A stretch of DNA of 64,000 nucleotides, from assembly GCA_947172415.1 (NCBI GenBank), contig OX359201.1:6436501-6500500 (forward strand). The letters run 5' to 3'. The translations under genes and the position numbers were made by a program. The notes beneath the pieces were generated by a model. That model was given only the letters and a program-made list of their open reading frames with translations. It did not search any database and was not told the DNA's origin. The DNA comes from Chondrosia reniformis (Eukaryota > Porifera > Demospongiae > Chondrillida > Chondrillidae). Below, in pieces: positions 1 to 11,900 of the stretch. Each line of letters begins with the position of its first letter. The first letter of the stretch is position 1.

Positions 1-266
1 AACATCACAGTGAGAGGTTCTGTCTGGCCCAGTTAGGCATGCAGCAGCAGAGGGCAGTCCGCCTAGCTGTCCATCCAGAGAGAGGGGGAGCCATTTTGGC
101 TGATTCAGGAAGCATTTATCAGAAAAACAACAATCAAAACAGCTTTTACATCGTTCATCCCGAATGGCACTTGGAACCATGTAATTGAGGTTGCCAACTT
201 TCAAAATGTACATAAAATATAACTTTTGTAACATATGCACACATACGTACGTACATATATTATACA

Positions 267-3227
267 TTACAATGTATGAGTTTGTTCATGTTGTGAAGTG
301 ATGGATTGGGCAGATAATTCTCTTTTGATTTTAGTCGTGGTTTCTCTGAATATACTGTGAATGTCTTCTGCCAGAACCTCCTTGCTATTGTATCTACTCT
401 GATCAGCGGAGAAGATACATCGCAGACATGACAGTATTAATTCCTACGGGCAGCAAGAAGAAAAATAGTTAATCAAATATATGTATATGCAATACCGCAC
501 AGAAAGGACTTGTTACAAACACATATGTATATGAAGTAGTGTGGGATTCTTGTCACGTTCATAATAAGAACTATTTTGAGCATCATCAGCACTTCTTAGG
601 TATTGTTTTGAGTCACATTACCAATTGAGACCTGCGGGTCGAAAGGTCGAAGTGTCCGATTACTATAACCAAGTAGTGTTGCTGATTCTCAAAGAAAAAT
701 CAATCTTCAAACATATAATAATAATAGTAATATTATTAAATGTTGTATGTAAGACGTTAGACCTTAAATTTTCTTGACTTTTCAACCAGCACTGTATTGG
801 ATCCGAGGAAACTCCACGCCAACACTGGAGTAGTGACCTCTGAGACTGAGTAAAACTTCATCATAAATCCTGCAGAATGCTTGGACATAAAGGAAACACA
901 CAGAGCTTAATAATGCACATATTATAAAGAACATATACACAAATACATACATACAAGATATGAATCATTCAAGTACACCCCCAGGGGTCTGGGGAGGGGT
1001 ACCATCATTCAAGTACACCCCCAGGGGTCTGGGGAGGGGTACCATCATTCAAGTACACCCCAGGGGTCTGGGGAGGGGTACCCCAAATATGAGGGCGCAT
1101 ACCTTTAACATGCTCTTCTTGGCCTTAATCATTGTCCATATACCCGCTCTAAGTGCCGACTCCTTCATGCCATTAGTCAACCAGCGGTTCTGTAAGACAT
1201 TCTGAATGGTCAAGGGTAGTCTGTCTAAATCATCAAATGCATCCATGAGTGTAAAGTCAAGAACTATATCATAAAAAGACAGTTCTGCCACACCCCTCTC
1301 CTTCAACTCCTCCTCCATCAGCAACCAGTTAGAAGGATCTTCTACAAAGGTCATCAGGTCATTAAAGGGAGTGTAAAAGTCTTTTGGATCCTTCCCAGCT
1401 ACTTTCAAGAAGGAAGTCATGACATCTTGACCAACTGACACAAACTCAGCCTTGGCTTCGGGAGACTTTAACAGATGCTACAGGATTGGCAGATCAGAAA
1501 ACTGACTGGTATCTACTGGCAGCAGTGTAGCGGGTAAGTACAAGCTAGCAGTGGGAATGTGCTGCAGCTCACAATTACTCACATTAAAGGCCTGTCGAAC
1601 TCCAAATAATTTGGCTAGAAAATCTTCATCATTTGGACAATCCAATTGAGCAGTTCTAACAAACACAGAACGGAAGGTAAGCACAAGTGATCTTTGAGAT
1701 GGTTCATCTCTAGGCTTTTGAGTGTCAAGACCCCCAGGGTCCAACCATCTCAAAGATAGGTTTGGTACAGTAATAAAAAATCCTTGTAATCTAAAGTTCT
1801 TGACAACAAACATTGCCCACTGAACAAACTGATTATTGCTGACTGATTTACTGTAAGTTGGGTTTATGTTGTTATGTTTATGTTGTTCGTACTATTGTGG
1901 GGGCCTGGAAGAGTAGCCTCTTGGCTAAAGGCTTCCCACATTAAAAAAGATTCCTAATTCCTAATTCCTAATTCTACTACAAATGCAAGACTTGTATTCT
2001 GCTGCCTATAAAAGGAACATTAAAATTTACATGCAATTTGCAATTTAAGATCTCCACCTTAGGATCCTACAGGGGACTTCCCCTTGCCTAGCCATCTTGC
2101 ATCCATGGTGATAAAGCAGTGGGATGGAAGGATCATTTTGTAGCGAGTTCAGTGCTTCCAACTCCTAACAAGAAATAAGCATTCTTAATCAGCTCACATT
2201 TACAACTTATTAGTGAAAGAAGTACTCGTACTATGACACAAGTGGATTTACTTCAAAATCTGATTGCAAGGAGTGATACGAGTCAGCATCATCTGAATCG
2301 TTTAAAGGTCCACTTTGAGCTGTCATCATGGTTGCCTCTGATTGACTGAGGACAACACAGGAAATAAAACTTATTTTAGTGACATCTGACACAATTAAGG
2401 AATAGATATTAGGTTGGAAATGAAGCTTACAGTCAAAGAGACCATACCTTATAATACTAACTGAAGTGGACGAGATGTGTTGCGCTTCTTCCAGCAAAGA
2501 AGTGATGTGGCTGGTTAAAGATGGATTTTCTGACTTCTGTTTGCTCTGTGACCAACACCTTAGAGCAGTCTGAAAGGCCTCCTGTCCCTTGGCAAAGAGC
2601 TCCTCCGCACTGAGGTCTTCTTCCGGAATCAAAGCAGTTTGAGGGTTGCTGTACCCTTTGAAACAGGAGCAATTATATTATTTGTATGACAGAGGTATTA
2701 TACTAAATATGTATGCACCTGAATGAGGAGCTTCCAATGCCTGAGTATTAGTTCTATTTCCATGACTAACAGAATTGGTCACAGAAGAGATGCTTCTTGA
2801 CACTACAGCACAAAATGATTATGCAACATCACACCTAATTAACACCCCTGGTCTTTGTCAACATTCTCAAATAAAGGCTACACTAAATTCTAATAATTTT
2901 AACATAGTAAACCGTAGATTATAATTAGATTGCTGTTGCTACAGAGAGTGATATTTTGCATGGTTAATCCGATTTTACTTAACTTATACTAAAGAACTAC
3001 TAACGTGAATGTAGTGGCGTAGCCAAGGTGCCCTTGTCGACCAGCAGTGAGCCTCCCATTGAGGCGTGCTGGAGCTGCAAGTGTTCGCGTCTCTTTCTTC
3101 TTCGTCTCAGCCAAAACCCGCCAGCCATCATACACCCCAGACATATAGCAAGCGCGAGCGTCCATCTTCTGCTCAAACTAAATCGAGGGAGATAATCCAG
3201 CGCCCCCTTCACAAGAAAAGCAAACAT
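267..3227 (-). CDS. MIGA: Mitoguardin (MIGA/FAM73 family), multi-exon
   Basis: Mitoguardins are outer mitochondrial membrane proteins that promote mitochondrial fusion and carry lipid at ER-mitochondria contacts. The first exon (about 3020-3227) encodes a hydrophobic segment (LALAICLGCMMAGGFWL) followed by a basic RRRRKRR stretch, the usual N-terminal membrane anchor. Further exons read on the minus strand: about 2719-2800, 2449-2655, 2250-2353, 2058-2164, 1583-1655, 1103-1477, 793-869 and 267-443 (stop 267-269). Family signatures are DFLAKLFGVRQAF, SFYDIVLDFTLMDAFDDL, LQNRWLTNGMKESAL, and FYSVSEVTTPVLAWSFLG near the C-terminus. Phases join cleanly from 2164 to 1103 (for example EVPCRILR then TAQLDC). 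The donor of exon 1 was not pinned down. The family call is firm; MIGA1 versus MIGA2 cannot be decided and the split is probably vertebrate. Confidence 0.9.
960..1086. repeat. Minisatellite, about 42 bp x 3, in a MIGA intron
   Basis: Three near-identical copies of a unit containing TCAAGTACACCCCCAGGGG and GTCTGGGGAGGGGTACC lie in the intron between MIGA exons 793-869 and 1103-1477. The array ends about 15 bases from the 1103 exon boundary. A small plus-strand reading frame across it is a by-product of the repeat. Confidence 0.85.
1690..1757. repeat. Short foldback MITE copy (family shared with 22129 and 27482)
   Basis: A perfect 15-bp inverted repeat (ATCTTTGAGATGGTT at 1690-1704, its complement at 1743-1757) encloses a core containing GACCCCCAGGGTC. 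It lies in the MIGA intron just upstream of the exon starting at 1655. Two longer relatives with the same ends and the same CCC(T/A)GGGG core occur elsewhere in the window. Confidence 0.7.
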
Positions 3228-3549
3228 TTTAAGCGCAATCCTAAATATTACGTTGCAAATAATTACACAACTCACTCATATGTGATGTGACTAACCATTT
3301 GTCTACAGCAAATCTATTTACAAGTAATACTATCCAACTACGCTACCATCTTCCCATTGCGCAATATATTACAACCAAAGGTGAATGCAAATTTTACATG
3401 CACCTGTTATATAGCATTTGCATCTTTACCCCTTTTTTCCTTTTCCTTTTTTTCTTTTTCGTTTTACTTTTTGGGACGCCAAAGGCGCCCTTATATTGTT
3501 TTCAGAAATTATGTTAACGTATGGCTTCCTGTTCGTAGTCTTGTATATC

Positions 3550-4200
3550 AGTCAATCAATCAATATTATTATTAGAGTGCACCGTGCCCATTGGCACTAG
3601 GGCATGGATTGGCCCCATGCAGCACTTACAAGACAAAATAAATAATATGAACATGCAAAATAGAGTTAACTGAACCTTGCATGCCACATACACAAAATAA
3701 TCGATAAGAGTTCATGGTTGCTACACGCAGCCGACAGCAGAGATGCAGTAGAATCCTGGGTACTGCACTTGTCACTATGCCGTTGCATCCAGCTAGGCCT
3801 CCAATTGTACGCGTTGGGATTTCCATGCTTCACATCTCATCAACCAATGTTCCACTTCACCCCTGTCACATTCCTTGCGTATTCTCTCCTGTCTGGTCAC
3901 CCCCATCCATCTTCCCATCTCGATTTGAAATCCTGCCATGCCTCCTCTTAGTTTTATCATCATCCTCCGGTCCACTCTTCTCCCTACTCTCGCACACTCC
4001 GATCACTCTCCCAACTTCACAATCCTCTTCAGTATCTCCAACTTAGGCTTTGTCTCCATCTCCTGGTCCCATTCCTCCCGCGTTTTCCTCCAAGCAATGG
4101 CTTCCAGCATCTCTCTCACTTCCAACTCTTTGAATACCTCCACATTCACACCCTTCTATATCTGTCACCAAAATGGCGGACGCTCGGCTGGCTTTCGTTT
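3550..4200 (-). pseudogene. Decayed LINE (non-LTR retrotransposon) 3' end
   Basis: On the minus strand about 3790-4180 reads VFKELEVREMLEAIAWRK, then a stop, then KLRGGMAGFQIEMGRWMGV and EVEHWLMRCEAWKSQR. This is the tail pattern of LINE ORF2 proteins of the CR1/L2/Jockey type, past the reverse transcriptase core. At least one in-frame stop (TGA after KRIVKLGE) shows decay. The minus-strand 3' end runs into simple sequence at about 3550-3575 (ATTGATTGATTGACTGA read on that strand), as at many LINE 3' ends. Only the 3' end is present, consistent with 5' truncation. It occupies most of the gap between MIGA and the death-domain gene. Confidence 0.6.
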
Positions 4201-4470
4201 TCTAGCTTAAAATTAGCTTTCTCTTCCTTTGCGTCGAACGTTGAACTAACGAAAAGGATTTAGAAACCACATTTACTAATACTATGTAACGTAAAGCTTG
4301 CGCAAAAAAAGTTTTCTACGAGATATGGCCTTGAAAAATTGACGGCTGGTTCGAGTTTACTTCCTGGAATTCTTTACTTACAACGATGACAGTTATGATG
4401 CATAAGGGAAATCCCATTTATGTAGGCGAGTCATGCAGAAGAAATAGGCTGACGATCGTTTACCTTCAAT

Positions 4471-5547
4471 ATGGAAGATGATGAATTTCAGCCACAGGAT
4501 GATTTTCTGGAAGATGATTATCAAGATTATCCAGATTCAGATGAACATGAAGATTATCTAGAACAGGAACAGGAAGATTATCTAGAACAGGAACAGGAAG
4601 ATTATCTAGAATATGGAGATGAAGATCAATATGAACAGGATGATGGTAGAGATTTATCATATAAAGACCCCAAAGATTTGTCTCAATTGACTCAATTGGA
4701 ATTCAACGTAGTTAAGGATGAAAGGGATAGGTACTTGTCTGAAAAACGTAGCCTTGAAGTAAAACTAAAAGAAGTTGAATTTAAACTAAAAGTTAGAGAA
4801 GATGACTTGAAGGATAACCAGGATGAGAGGGAAAAATTTAGCCTTGAAACCAAACTAAAAGCACTTGAAGTAAAAGTAAAGGTTAGAGAAGATGACTTGA
4901 AGGACACCCAGGTTCAACTTTTTGAAACAAAAAGGCAATTAAAAGAGATTCAACAAACTAATGCACAGAGAGAGAAGATCGATTTTGAGAAGATTGTACA
5001 AGACCAGAAAGAGGTAATTGAAATGTTAAAAGGCGAAAAGGAAAAACTAAGTGATGAGTTGATCAAATCCAGGAATGAATTAAAAGATAAGACTGATGAG
5101 CTACTCGTAGAAAAAAATGAGTCAAACAAAAGACTTGAGGCCATGGAAAAGGAAAGAGCTGTTTTAGAGGAGAGAAATAAAAGCTTCCAAGCTAAAAATC
5201 CACTAAAAATGATTGAAAAGTGTCAGAACACTGAAACACTCTTGAGTACTCAGCTCAAAGATGGCCACCTATCAGTCCTGCAAACAGTTGTGGTTGACCG
5301 GATATCACACAAGTGGAGAGGGATTGCTATCTTTCTCAAGTTCTCCATAAGCAAAATGGACTACATAGAACATGATACAGGCAGGGAGAAGAGAGACATA
5401 TGCTTAAAGATGTTCAGTGAATGGCTGAAGAATGCTAAAGAAACTGGAAGCTTGCCAAGGACACTTCAAAGTGTTTGTGAAGCTCTTAAAGATCGTGATG
5501 AGAAACAAGTAGCCGATGAACTTGTGGCAGCAATACAAAATGCTTGA
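4471..5547 (+). CDS. Intronless acidic coiled-coil protein with C-terminal death domain
   Basis: A 358-residue protein in one exon. Residues 1-65 are very acidic and contain a tandem EQEQEDYLE motif. Residues about 70-265 are a charged heptad-type coiled coil holding two copies of a LK..E.K.KVREDDLKD unit. Residues about 270-355 fit a death domain: a tryptophan in HKWRGIAIFLKFSIS, then a DYIE helix, EKRDICLKMFSEWLKN, and LQSVCEALKDRDEKQVADEL. Death domains assemble signalling complexes for apoptosis or innate immunity by homotypic contacts; the coiled coil suggests oligomerisation (inference). The start is the first ATG, followed at once by the acidic region. No named family was recognised. 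Intronless death-fold genes are common in expanded invertebrate repertoires. A Pfam death-domain search would settle the C-terminus. Confidence 0.8.
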   Translation: MEDDEFQPQDDFLEDDYQDYPDSDEHEDYLEQEQEDYLEQEQEDYLEYGDEDQYEQDDGRDLSYKDPKDLSQLTQLEFNVVKDERDRYLSEKRSLEVKLKEVEFKLKVREDDLKDNQDEREKFSLETKLKALEVKVKVREDDLKDTQVQLFETKRQLKEIQQTNAQREKIDFEKIVQDQKEVIEMLKGEKEKLSDELIKSRNELKDKTDELLVEKNESNKRLEAMEKERAVLEERNKSFQAKNPLKMIEKCQNTETLLSTQLKDGHLSVLQTVVVDRISHKWRGIAIFLKFSISKMDYIEHDTGREKRDICLKMFSEWLKNAKETGSLPRTLQSVCEALKDRDEKQVADELVAAIQNA

Positions 5548-5981
5548 AGGAACTTGCACAAAACTGATAAAAATATGATTTAGAAAGCTGTTTCTTTCTA
5601 AGCTTGTAACTAAGACTTAGATACATGTGGCAGTAGAAAATGCTTGACATTTAGTAAATGAATTTCAAACATTAGCTTCAACCCAACCCTCTAGTTAGGT
5701 AGTCATGCATGTCTATGTCCTGCAAAGGAATTCCAACGGAAACGGAAAAGGGTGACATTCCCAAAAAGGAGGAAAGATACTAAAGCTGTTTTCTCATCAA
5801 AAGCTGTACAGTTTGTTCATTTGTATTATACTAAGCATGAGAGAGTTTCATTTTGGACATTTCACACATAAACACATGCTATATGTACATATGTATAAGG
5901 TACATCAAAAGACACAAAAAATTAAAGACTAATTGTAAAAATTTGAAAAAATCAACTCCAGTCAATCAGGCTTCGTTCGTT
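5548..5981. other. Intergenic, convergent 3' ends
   Basis: This stretch separates the stop of the plus-strand death-domain gene from the stop of minus-strand RALGPS. It is AT-rich with no convincing coding sequence. It presumably holds both 3' untranslated regions, and AATAAA-like signals are weak. Confidence 0.5.
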
Positions 5982-8900
5982 CTACAGGGATGGAAAATTA
6001 TTAATAACTGCACAGAAATTACAACAGCTGGGGGTATAGCCAACCTTTAACTCATCAGAAATCTGCAAAAGTTTGATTGCTTCTCTTAAAACTGTCACCC
6101 AGTCCTCTGCTTCTGATGGGGTAGCAGCGGTGAACCGCACAGTCAGGCCTAACAAACCAAAAGGTAGCATAACACACGCCCACATGCATACCTCCTTACA
6201 GCCTAGTCAATCATACTTTACTTATAGGTGAGTGGAAAGGACTCATCGTACAGACCAATCAATTAAAAACAAACCTGATCCAACGTTCTAAACAAATAAA
6301 TTTGAGCAATTGTCATTCTATCCAGTGTAACTTTTTGACACTGTAATTATATACACACTGATGTGATGAACAATATACGTAGGTAGACCTCTTTTAACAG
6401 TTAGAAAGTGAACTGTCCTAACACCCCAAAAGGTCAAGGTTCAATACTAGTACAACTATAGTAGATACTTCAAAACTTGAAGAATACTATCATTTCAGAG
6501 ACACTAAAGTGGCTTCTGAACTCTAATGGTACAGTGAAAGCAAAAAAGGTGAGCCACAAAGGATTAGTGTGCTTACCTTTATCAGTGTCCATAATGAAGT
6601 GCTTGTCCGACGTCTTGCTGTTTGGATCAGTATAAGAGACCAACGTGCCCTTCAGAGGAACAGCTCTGACGTTGTGCTTTGAACAGTAAAAGGATGAAGG
6701 AGATCTTACATAGATGTGTTACCCAGGCAACCAGACACACTTACTGGTGAGACTTTTCCTTTCTTTTCTTTCAACAGAATTAGTGCAGAGTCTGTGAGAG
6801 TTCCCTTACATTTTCTTTTTCTTTGAAACTACGTACACACAAATCACAAATGTGGTACAATCATTTGGTTGGAATATGCAATACATACACAGGATTGCAC
6901 AATAGAGAGTTGAACATACGTACAGGTGTTTTGACAGACTTTGAGTTTCTCTTCAATATTAAATACTTTAGCAACCCTACGTGTGGAATATAGAAATGGA
7001 ATATGGAAATACATTTATAAGGTATGGTATATAGAAGCTCAGTGATTAGTGATTGACCTAAAATGTGTAACAATCTAGTGCCGACCTTCCTTGTGTGTGG
7101 TCTTCTGTGACTGCTGTGTCAGCTCCGCCTCACTGGATGAAACAGAAACAGCAGTTATCAAACCCTTTTAGAGGTTTGTATAGTTCGTATAGACATAGGT
7201 ACCTTAGTTTTATAAATCCATAATCATCTCCATCATCGTCTTCCTCTTCATCAGATGATTCACTTCCACTTGGAGCTGGTAAGAAGAGAGAAAGGCTTGT
7301 AGAGGCTAACACAGCCACACCCACTTGGGACACATGGCCACACCCACTTGGGACACACAGCCACACCCACTTGGGACACACAGCCACACCCACTTGGGAC
7401 ACACAGCCACACCCACTTGGGACACACGGCCACACCCACTTGGGACACACGGCCACACCCACTCGGGACACACGGCCACACCCACTTGGGACACACGGCC
7501 ACACCCACTTGGGACACACAGCCACACCCACTTGGGACACACGGCCACACCCACTTGGGACACACGGCCACACCCACTTGGGACACACAGCCACACCCAC
7601 TTGGGACACACAGCCACACCCACTTGGGACACACAGCCACACCCACACATACCTGGGGAGTGGTCTAACACTGAATCATCAATTAAGCTGACAGACTTTT
7701 CAACAGCAGAGTCAGTCCCATTCTTAGGAGACTGAGCCTTTGATATCCCAATACCCAAGCTGTGCAGCACACTATAACAGTAAACCAGTCACATAACTGG
7801 ATGGGATGGTCATGTGACTGGATGGGATGGTCATGTGACTGGATGGGATGGTCATGTGACTGGATGGGATAGTCATGTGACTGGATGGGATAGTCATGTG
7901 ACTGGATGGGATAGTCATGTGACTGGATGGGATGGTCATGTGACTGGATGGGATGGTCATGTGACTGGATGGGATAGTCATGTGACTGGATGGGATAGTC
8001 ATGTGACTGGATGGGATGGTCATGTGACTGGATGGGATAGTCATGTGACTGGATGGGATAGTCATGTGACTGGATGGGATGGTCATGTGACTGGATGGGA
8101 TAGTCATGTGACTGGATGGGATGGTCATGTGACTGGATGGGATAGTCATGTGACTGGATGGGATGGTCATGTGACTGGATGGGATGGTCATGTGACTGGA
8201 TGGGATAGTCATGTGACTGAATGGGATAGTCATGTGACTGGATGGGATGGTCATGTGACTGGACTAGCTAAGCAGATGGTGCAGTCATGTGAAGTGACCC
8301 GGGTCACAAGCACGCTTACTTGGCACCCAAACTACGAGACTTTCTATGCCCTCTAATTGCACCAAATGGCTTCTTCTTTGGAGTGTTGGGAGAAGATGGA
8401 CACAACATAGTGTCTGTTGGAAGGGAATCAGTTAGACCAGTCAGGTCAGACGGATCAGGAGAAAGAACTCGACGACTCCTACTGACGGTAGGGCTGCCCT
8501 CAGTAATTGTCACTTCTACATTGGCTTTCAAGGAAGAGGGCAGGTCGGGCTGAGGGCTGGTACTGAATGACCGCAGCAACATCGAACGGTGAACTACCTT
8601 GGGGGAATCTAATCCAACACAGGACCACTTGGTACTACAGACCATATAAGGAGTGAAAGGATTAGGTTACCTGGTCGTGGATCATGTTTCCCTCTTGTCC
8701 AGCTGTCAGTCTTCCTCATCCACTTGTCTTGTCTTGCCCTCCAGGTCGAGCTCTTTGAGTCTGATCCACAGGATGATGACCCCAGTATGTCGTCACTGCT
8801 GCGCGAGGTTGCCAAGGAACCTGAGCAATGCAGAGCAGAGCCTGTCAAACTTGTACTTCCCTCCCCCAACTGTGTAAACACTTACCATTACCAATTGTAT

Positions 8901-11900
8901 CTGGTTCTAGCTCTTTCGATTTCCTTGAAGAATGAAACAAATCACTTTACATTTGGAAGATGAATATTACATACTACAGAACTTAAGGTAATTAATTAAA
9001 GGGTTTCCCTCAAGCACCTCCCCCAGTAACATTGTGACTTCATAAGATATTTGTCAGGTACACCCAAATGAGAGAAGGGCATCATTAACAAGGTACAACT
9101 AAGTGTGACACTTACTGAAAAAAATCAGCTTCAATTATCTTTTGTAGCTCATCAATGAAGTTGATTGATGATAAGTATGACATGATTTGTCTTTGAGGAC
9201 GCAGATCTAGTGGATAGAATGAGATGGACCAGCAGTGCATGGCTGTTCAGATCAGGTACCCCTGGGGGGTACACAAGGGGACCTCTAGAGATGCCCCAGG
9301 GGGGTACACAAGGGGACCTCTAGAGATGCCCCAGGGGGGTACACAAGGGGACCTCTAGAGATGCCCCAGGGGAGTACACAAGGGGACCTCTAGAGATGCC
9401 CCAGGGGGGTACACAAGGGGACCTCTAGAGATGCCCCTGGGGAGTACACAAGGGGACCTCTAGAGATGCCCCAGGGGGGTACACAAGGGGACCTCTAGAG
9501 ATGCCCCAGGGGGGTACACAAGGGGACCTCTAGAGATGCCCCTAGGGGGTACACAAGGGGACCTCTAGAGATGCACCAGGGGGGTACACAAGGGGACCTC
9601 TAGAGATGCACCCTGGGGGATACATAAGGATATACAAATATACGTATGTACGTATGTAGGTGTATGCATATATCTACTCAATTTGTGATGTCAGATGTGA
9701 AACTGATTGGCTAACATTACACTTTGGAAGCATTTTTGTGAGATTTAAATTTAATGGCTACTTGATCTCCGAGTGACCATCCTAAAGATATAAATCTCTG
9801 AGAGTTACTATAGCCTGCATGTCGACTTGCACTCATGGAGACACAGAGTTAAGCCTTATAGGCAGGCAGTACATAAGGCAGGGGTCGTCATGGAGACACA
9901 GAGTTAAGCCTTATAGGCAGGCACAGTACATAAGGCAGGGGTCGTCATGGAGACACAGAGTTAAGCCTTATAGGCAGGCAGTACATAAGGCAGGGGTCGT
10001 CATGGAGACACAGAGTTAAGCCTTATAGGCAGGCAGTACATAAGGCAGGGGTCGTCATGGAGACACAGAGTTAAGCCTTATAGGCAGGCACAGTACATAA
10101 GGCAGGGGTCGTCATGGAGACACAGAGTTAAGCCTTATAGGCAGGCAGTACATAAGGCAGGGGTCGTCATGGAGACACAGAGTTAAGCCTTATAGGCAGG
10201 CAGTACATAAGGCAGGGGTCGTCATGGAGACACAGAGTTAAGCCTTATAGGCAGGCACAGTACATAAGGCAGGGGTCGTCATGGAGACACAGAGTTAAGC
10301 CTTATAGGCAGGCACAGTACATAAGGCAGGGGTCGTCATGGAGACACAGAGGTAAGCCTTATAGGCAGGCACAGTACATAAGGCAGGTGGTCGTCATGGA
10401 GACACAGAGGTAAGCCTTATAGGCAGGCACAGTACATAAGGCAGGGGTCAGCAAGGGCTAATATAAACCACAAGTTTAGTGGATCAGGTAGAGTTGCCAG
10501 AAGTATACGTTCATAACTGTACTATTCAGGTTATGTATATAGACACTTGTAAGCACAGAAGTGTCATTCAATAAACAGTAACCAGAATTGAAAGTCATTA
10601 CATGCTTCATTACTTTCAACACAATAAGTTCTCACACTAAACAATATGTAGTAGTAGTAGTTAGGGAGTACTGTTACCATAGAAACATTTTCTGCATTCA
10701 AATGAACTATCAAGGGCTGGTTGTTAAGACAACTTGTGGGTTGCTATGGTAACATACACCTTTCGTAGCTCACCATATTGGGAATTCTGATAAAATGAAA
10801 TTGCACTCAAAACGTTCTCTATCTGCAGGAAGGTCAATGAATACATTTAACACTACCTAGGCCATCCTAAGAAGAGATGCTAATACAGAAGAATAGGTGG
10901 GAGTTTGGAGCAATATATAATACAGAATTATGACTCCCATAGTAAGACAAAGAATACCAGTTCAGCTAGTACTTAATGGTATATATGATAGAGGTACGTA
11001 TTATGTACATGGACATGCGTGTGCATGGCAGTAATGTCAAACCTGCTTGTCTGCATTAGACTGTGCTGCTGCCTTTTGCTTTGTGTACAGATAGGAGAGG
11101 TCCATCAGATACAAACCTGTGCACAAGACAGAGAACCACATGTACAGGGCTGCCACAGAACTTGGGGCCAGAGGGGGCAAAATGAAAATTTTCAAAATTT
11201 ACGGGGGGGGGGGAGGTAATGGTATGAGGGTGTTGAAGCAGTTTAGGGGGTTCCCAAAAATCTAGGGTGGGGGGGATATCAATCCTATAGAGGGGGAGCC
11301 CTGACATATGTAAGTACATTCAAAAAGCACAAATTATTAAAACCACCATTTCTATTCCTCTGGTTAGGGCAAACACTGTGGACCAGGATACAATCTTCTT
11401 CTCTAATGGACTTAAATAACAGACTTCTAATGGGCCCATGTACGTAATGTATTCAGTATTTTCAGTATTTTCCAGTATACTATAGTATACTCTTGTACAT
11501 AAGTATATGGACTAACCCAGATGGGGTATTGTAGGGATGACCAGTTTCTCCATCAGTTCCCTCAAGTGATGGCTGTAGGAATCAAACTAACTCTCTCAAC
11601 TACGTACGTAAGCACCTTATCTTATCTCTTACTGGTTTTCTTCTGGCGACGCAACTTCCACCAACTTTTCAAATGTCTGCCGATCTCTCTTTGAAATTGC
11701 CTTTTGAAAGAAGACAAACAAGCAACAATAAAGATAAACATAGCCATATATGGAAATGTATAGAAAATGTATAAAAATATGCTGAAAAGTTTAGAAATTT
11801 TCATTAATTTAAAACTACAAATTGCTATACATAAATACTGAAACTGTAAGTACGTAGCTAATATAGTAAACATTTCAGTACACTACAACTGAAGTAAGGA

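Noticed and set aside
7325-8356. Long repetitive ORFs in several frames on both strands (TPTWDTQPH, TGWDGHV, TIPSSHM repeats)
   Set aside because: They arise because 23- and 21-bp intronic repeat units contain no stops; they lie inside RALGPS introns and have no conserved protein features.
9819-10019. ORF with repeated HGDTELSLIGRQYIRQGSS-like motif
   Set aside because: It follows the 58-bp array, ends after three units, and lies in a RALGPS intron.
11161-11290. G-rich stretch in a RALGPS intron as a possible gene or G-quadruplex control site
   Set aside because: It has runs of G but looks like a decayed repeat (GGGGGGGGGGAGGTAATGG...); no partner copy in the window and no coding match.
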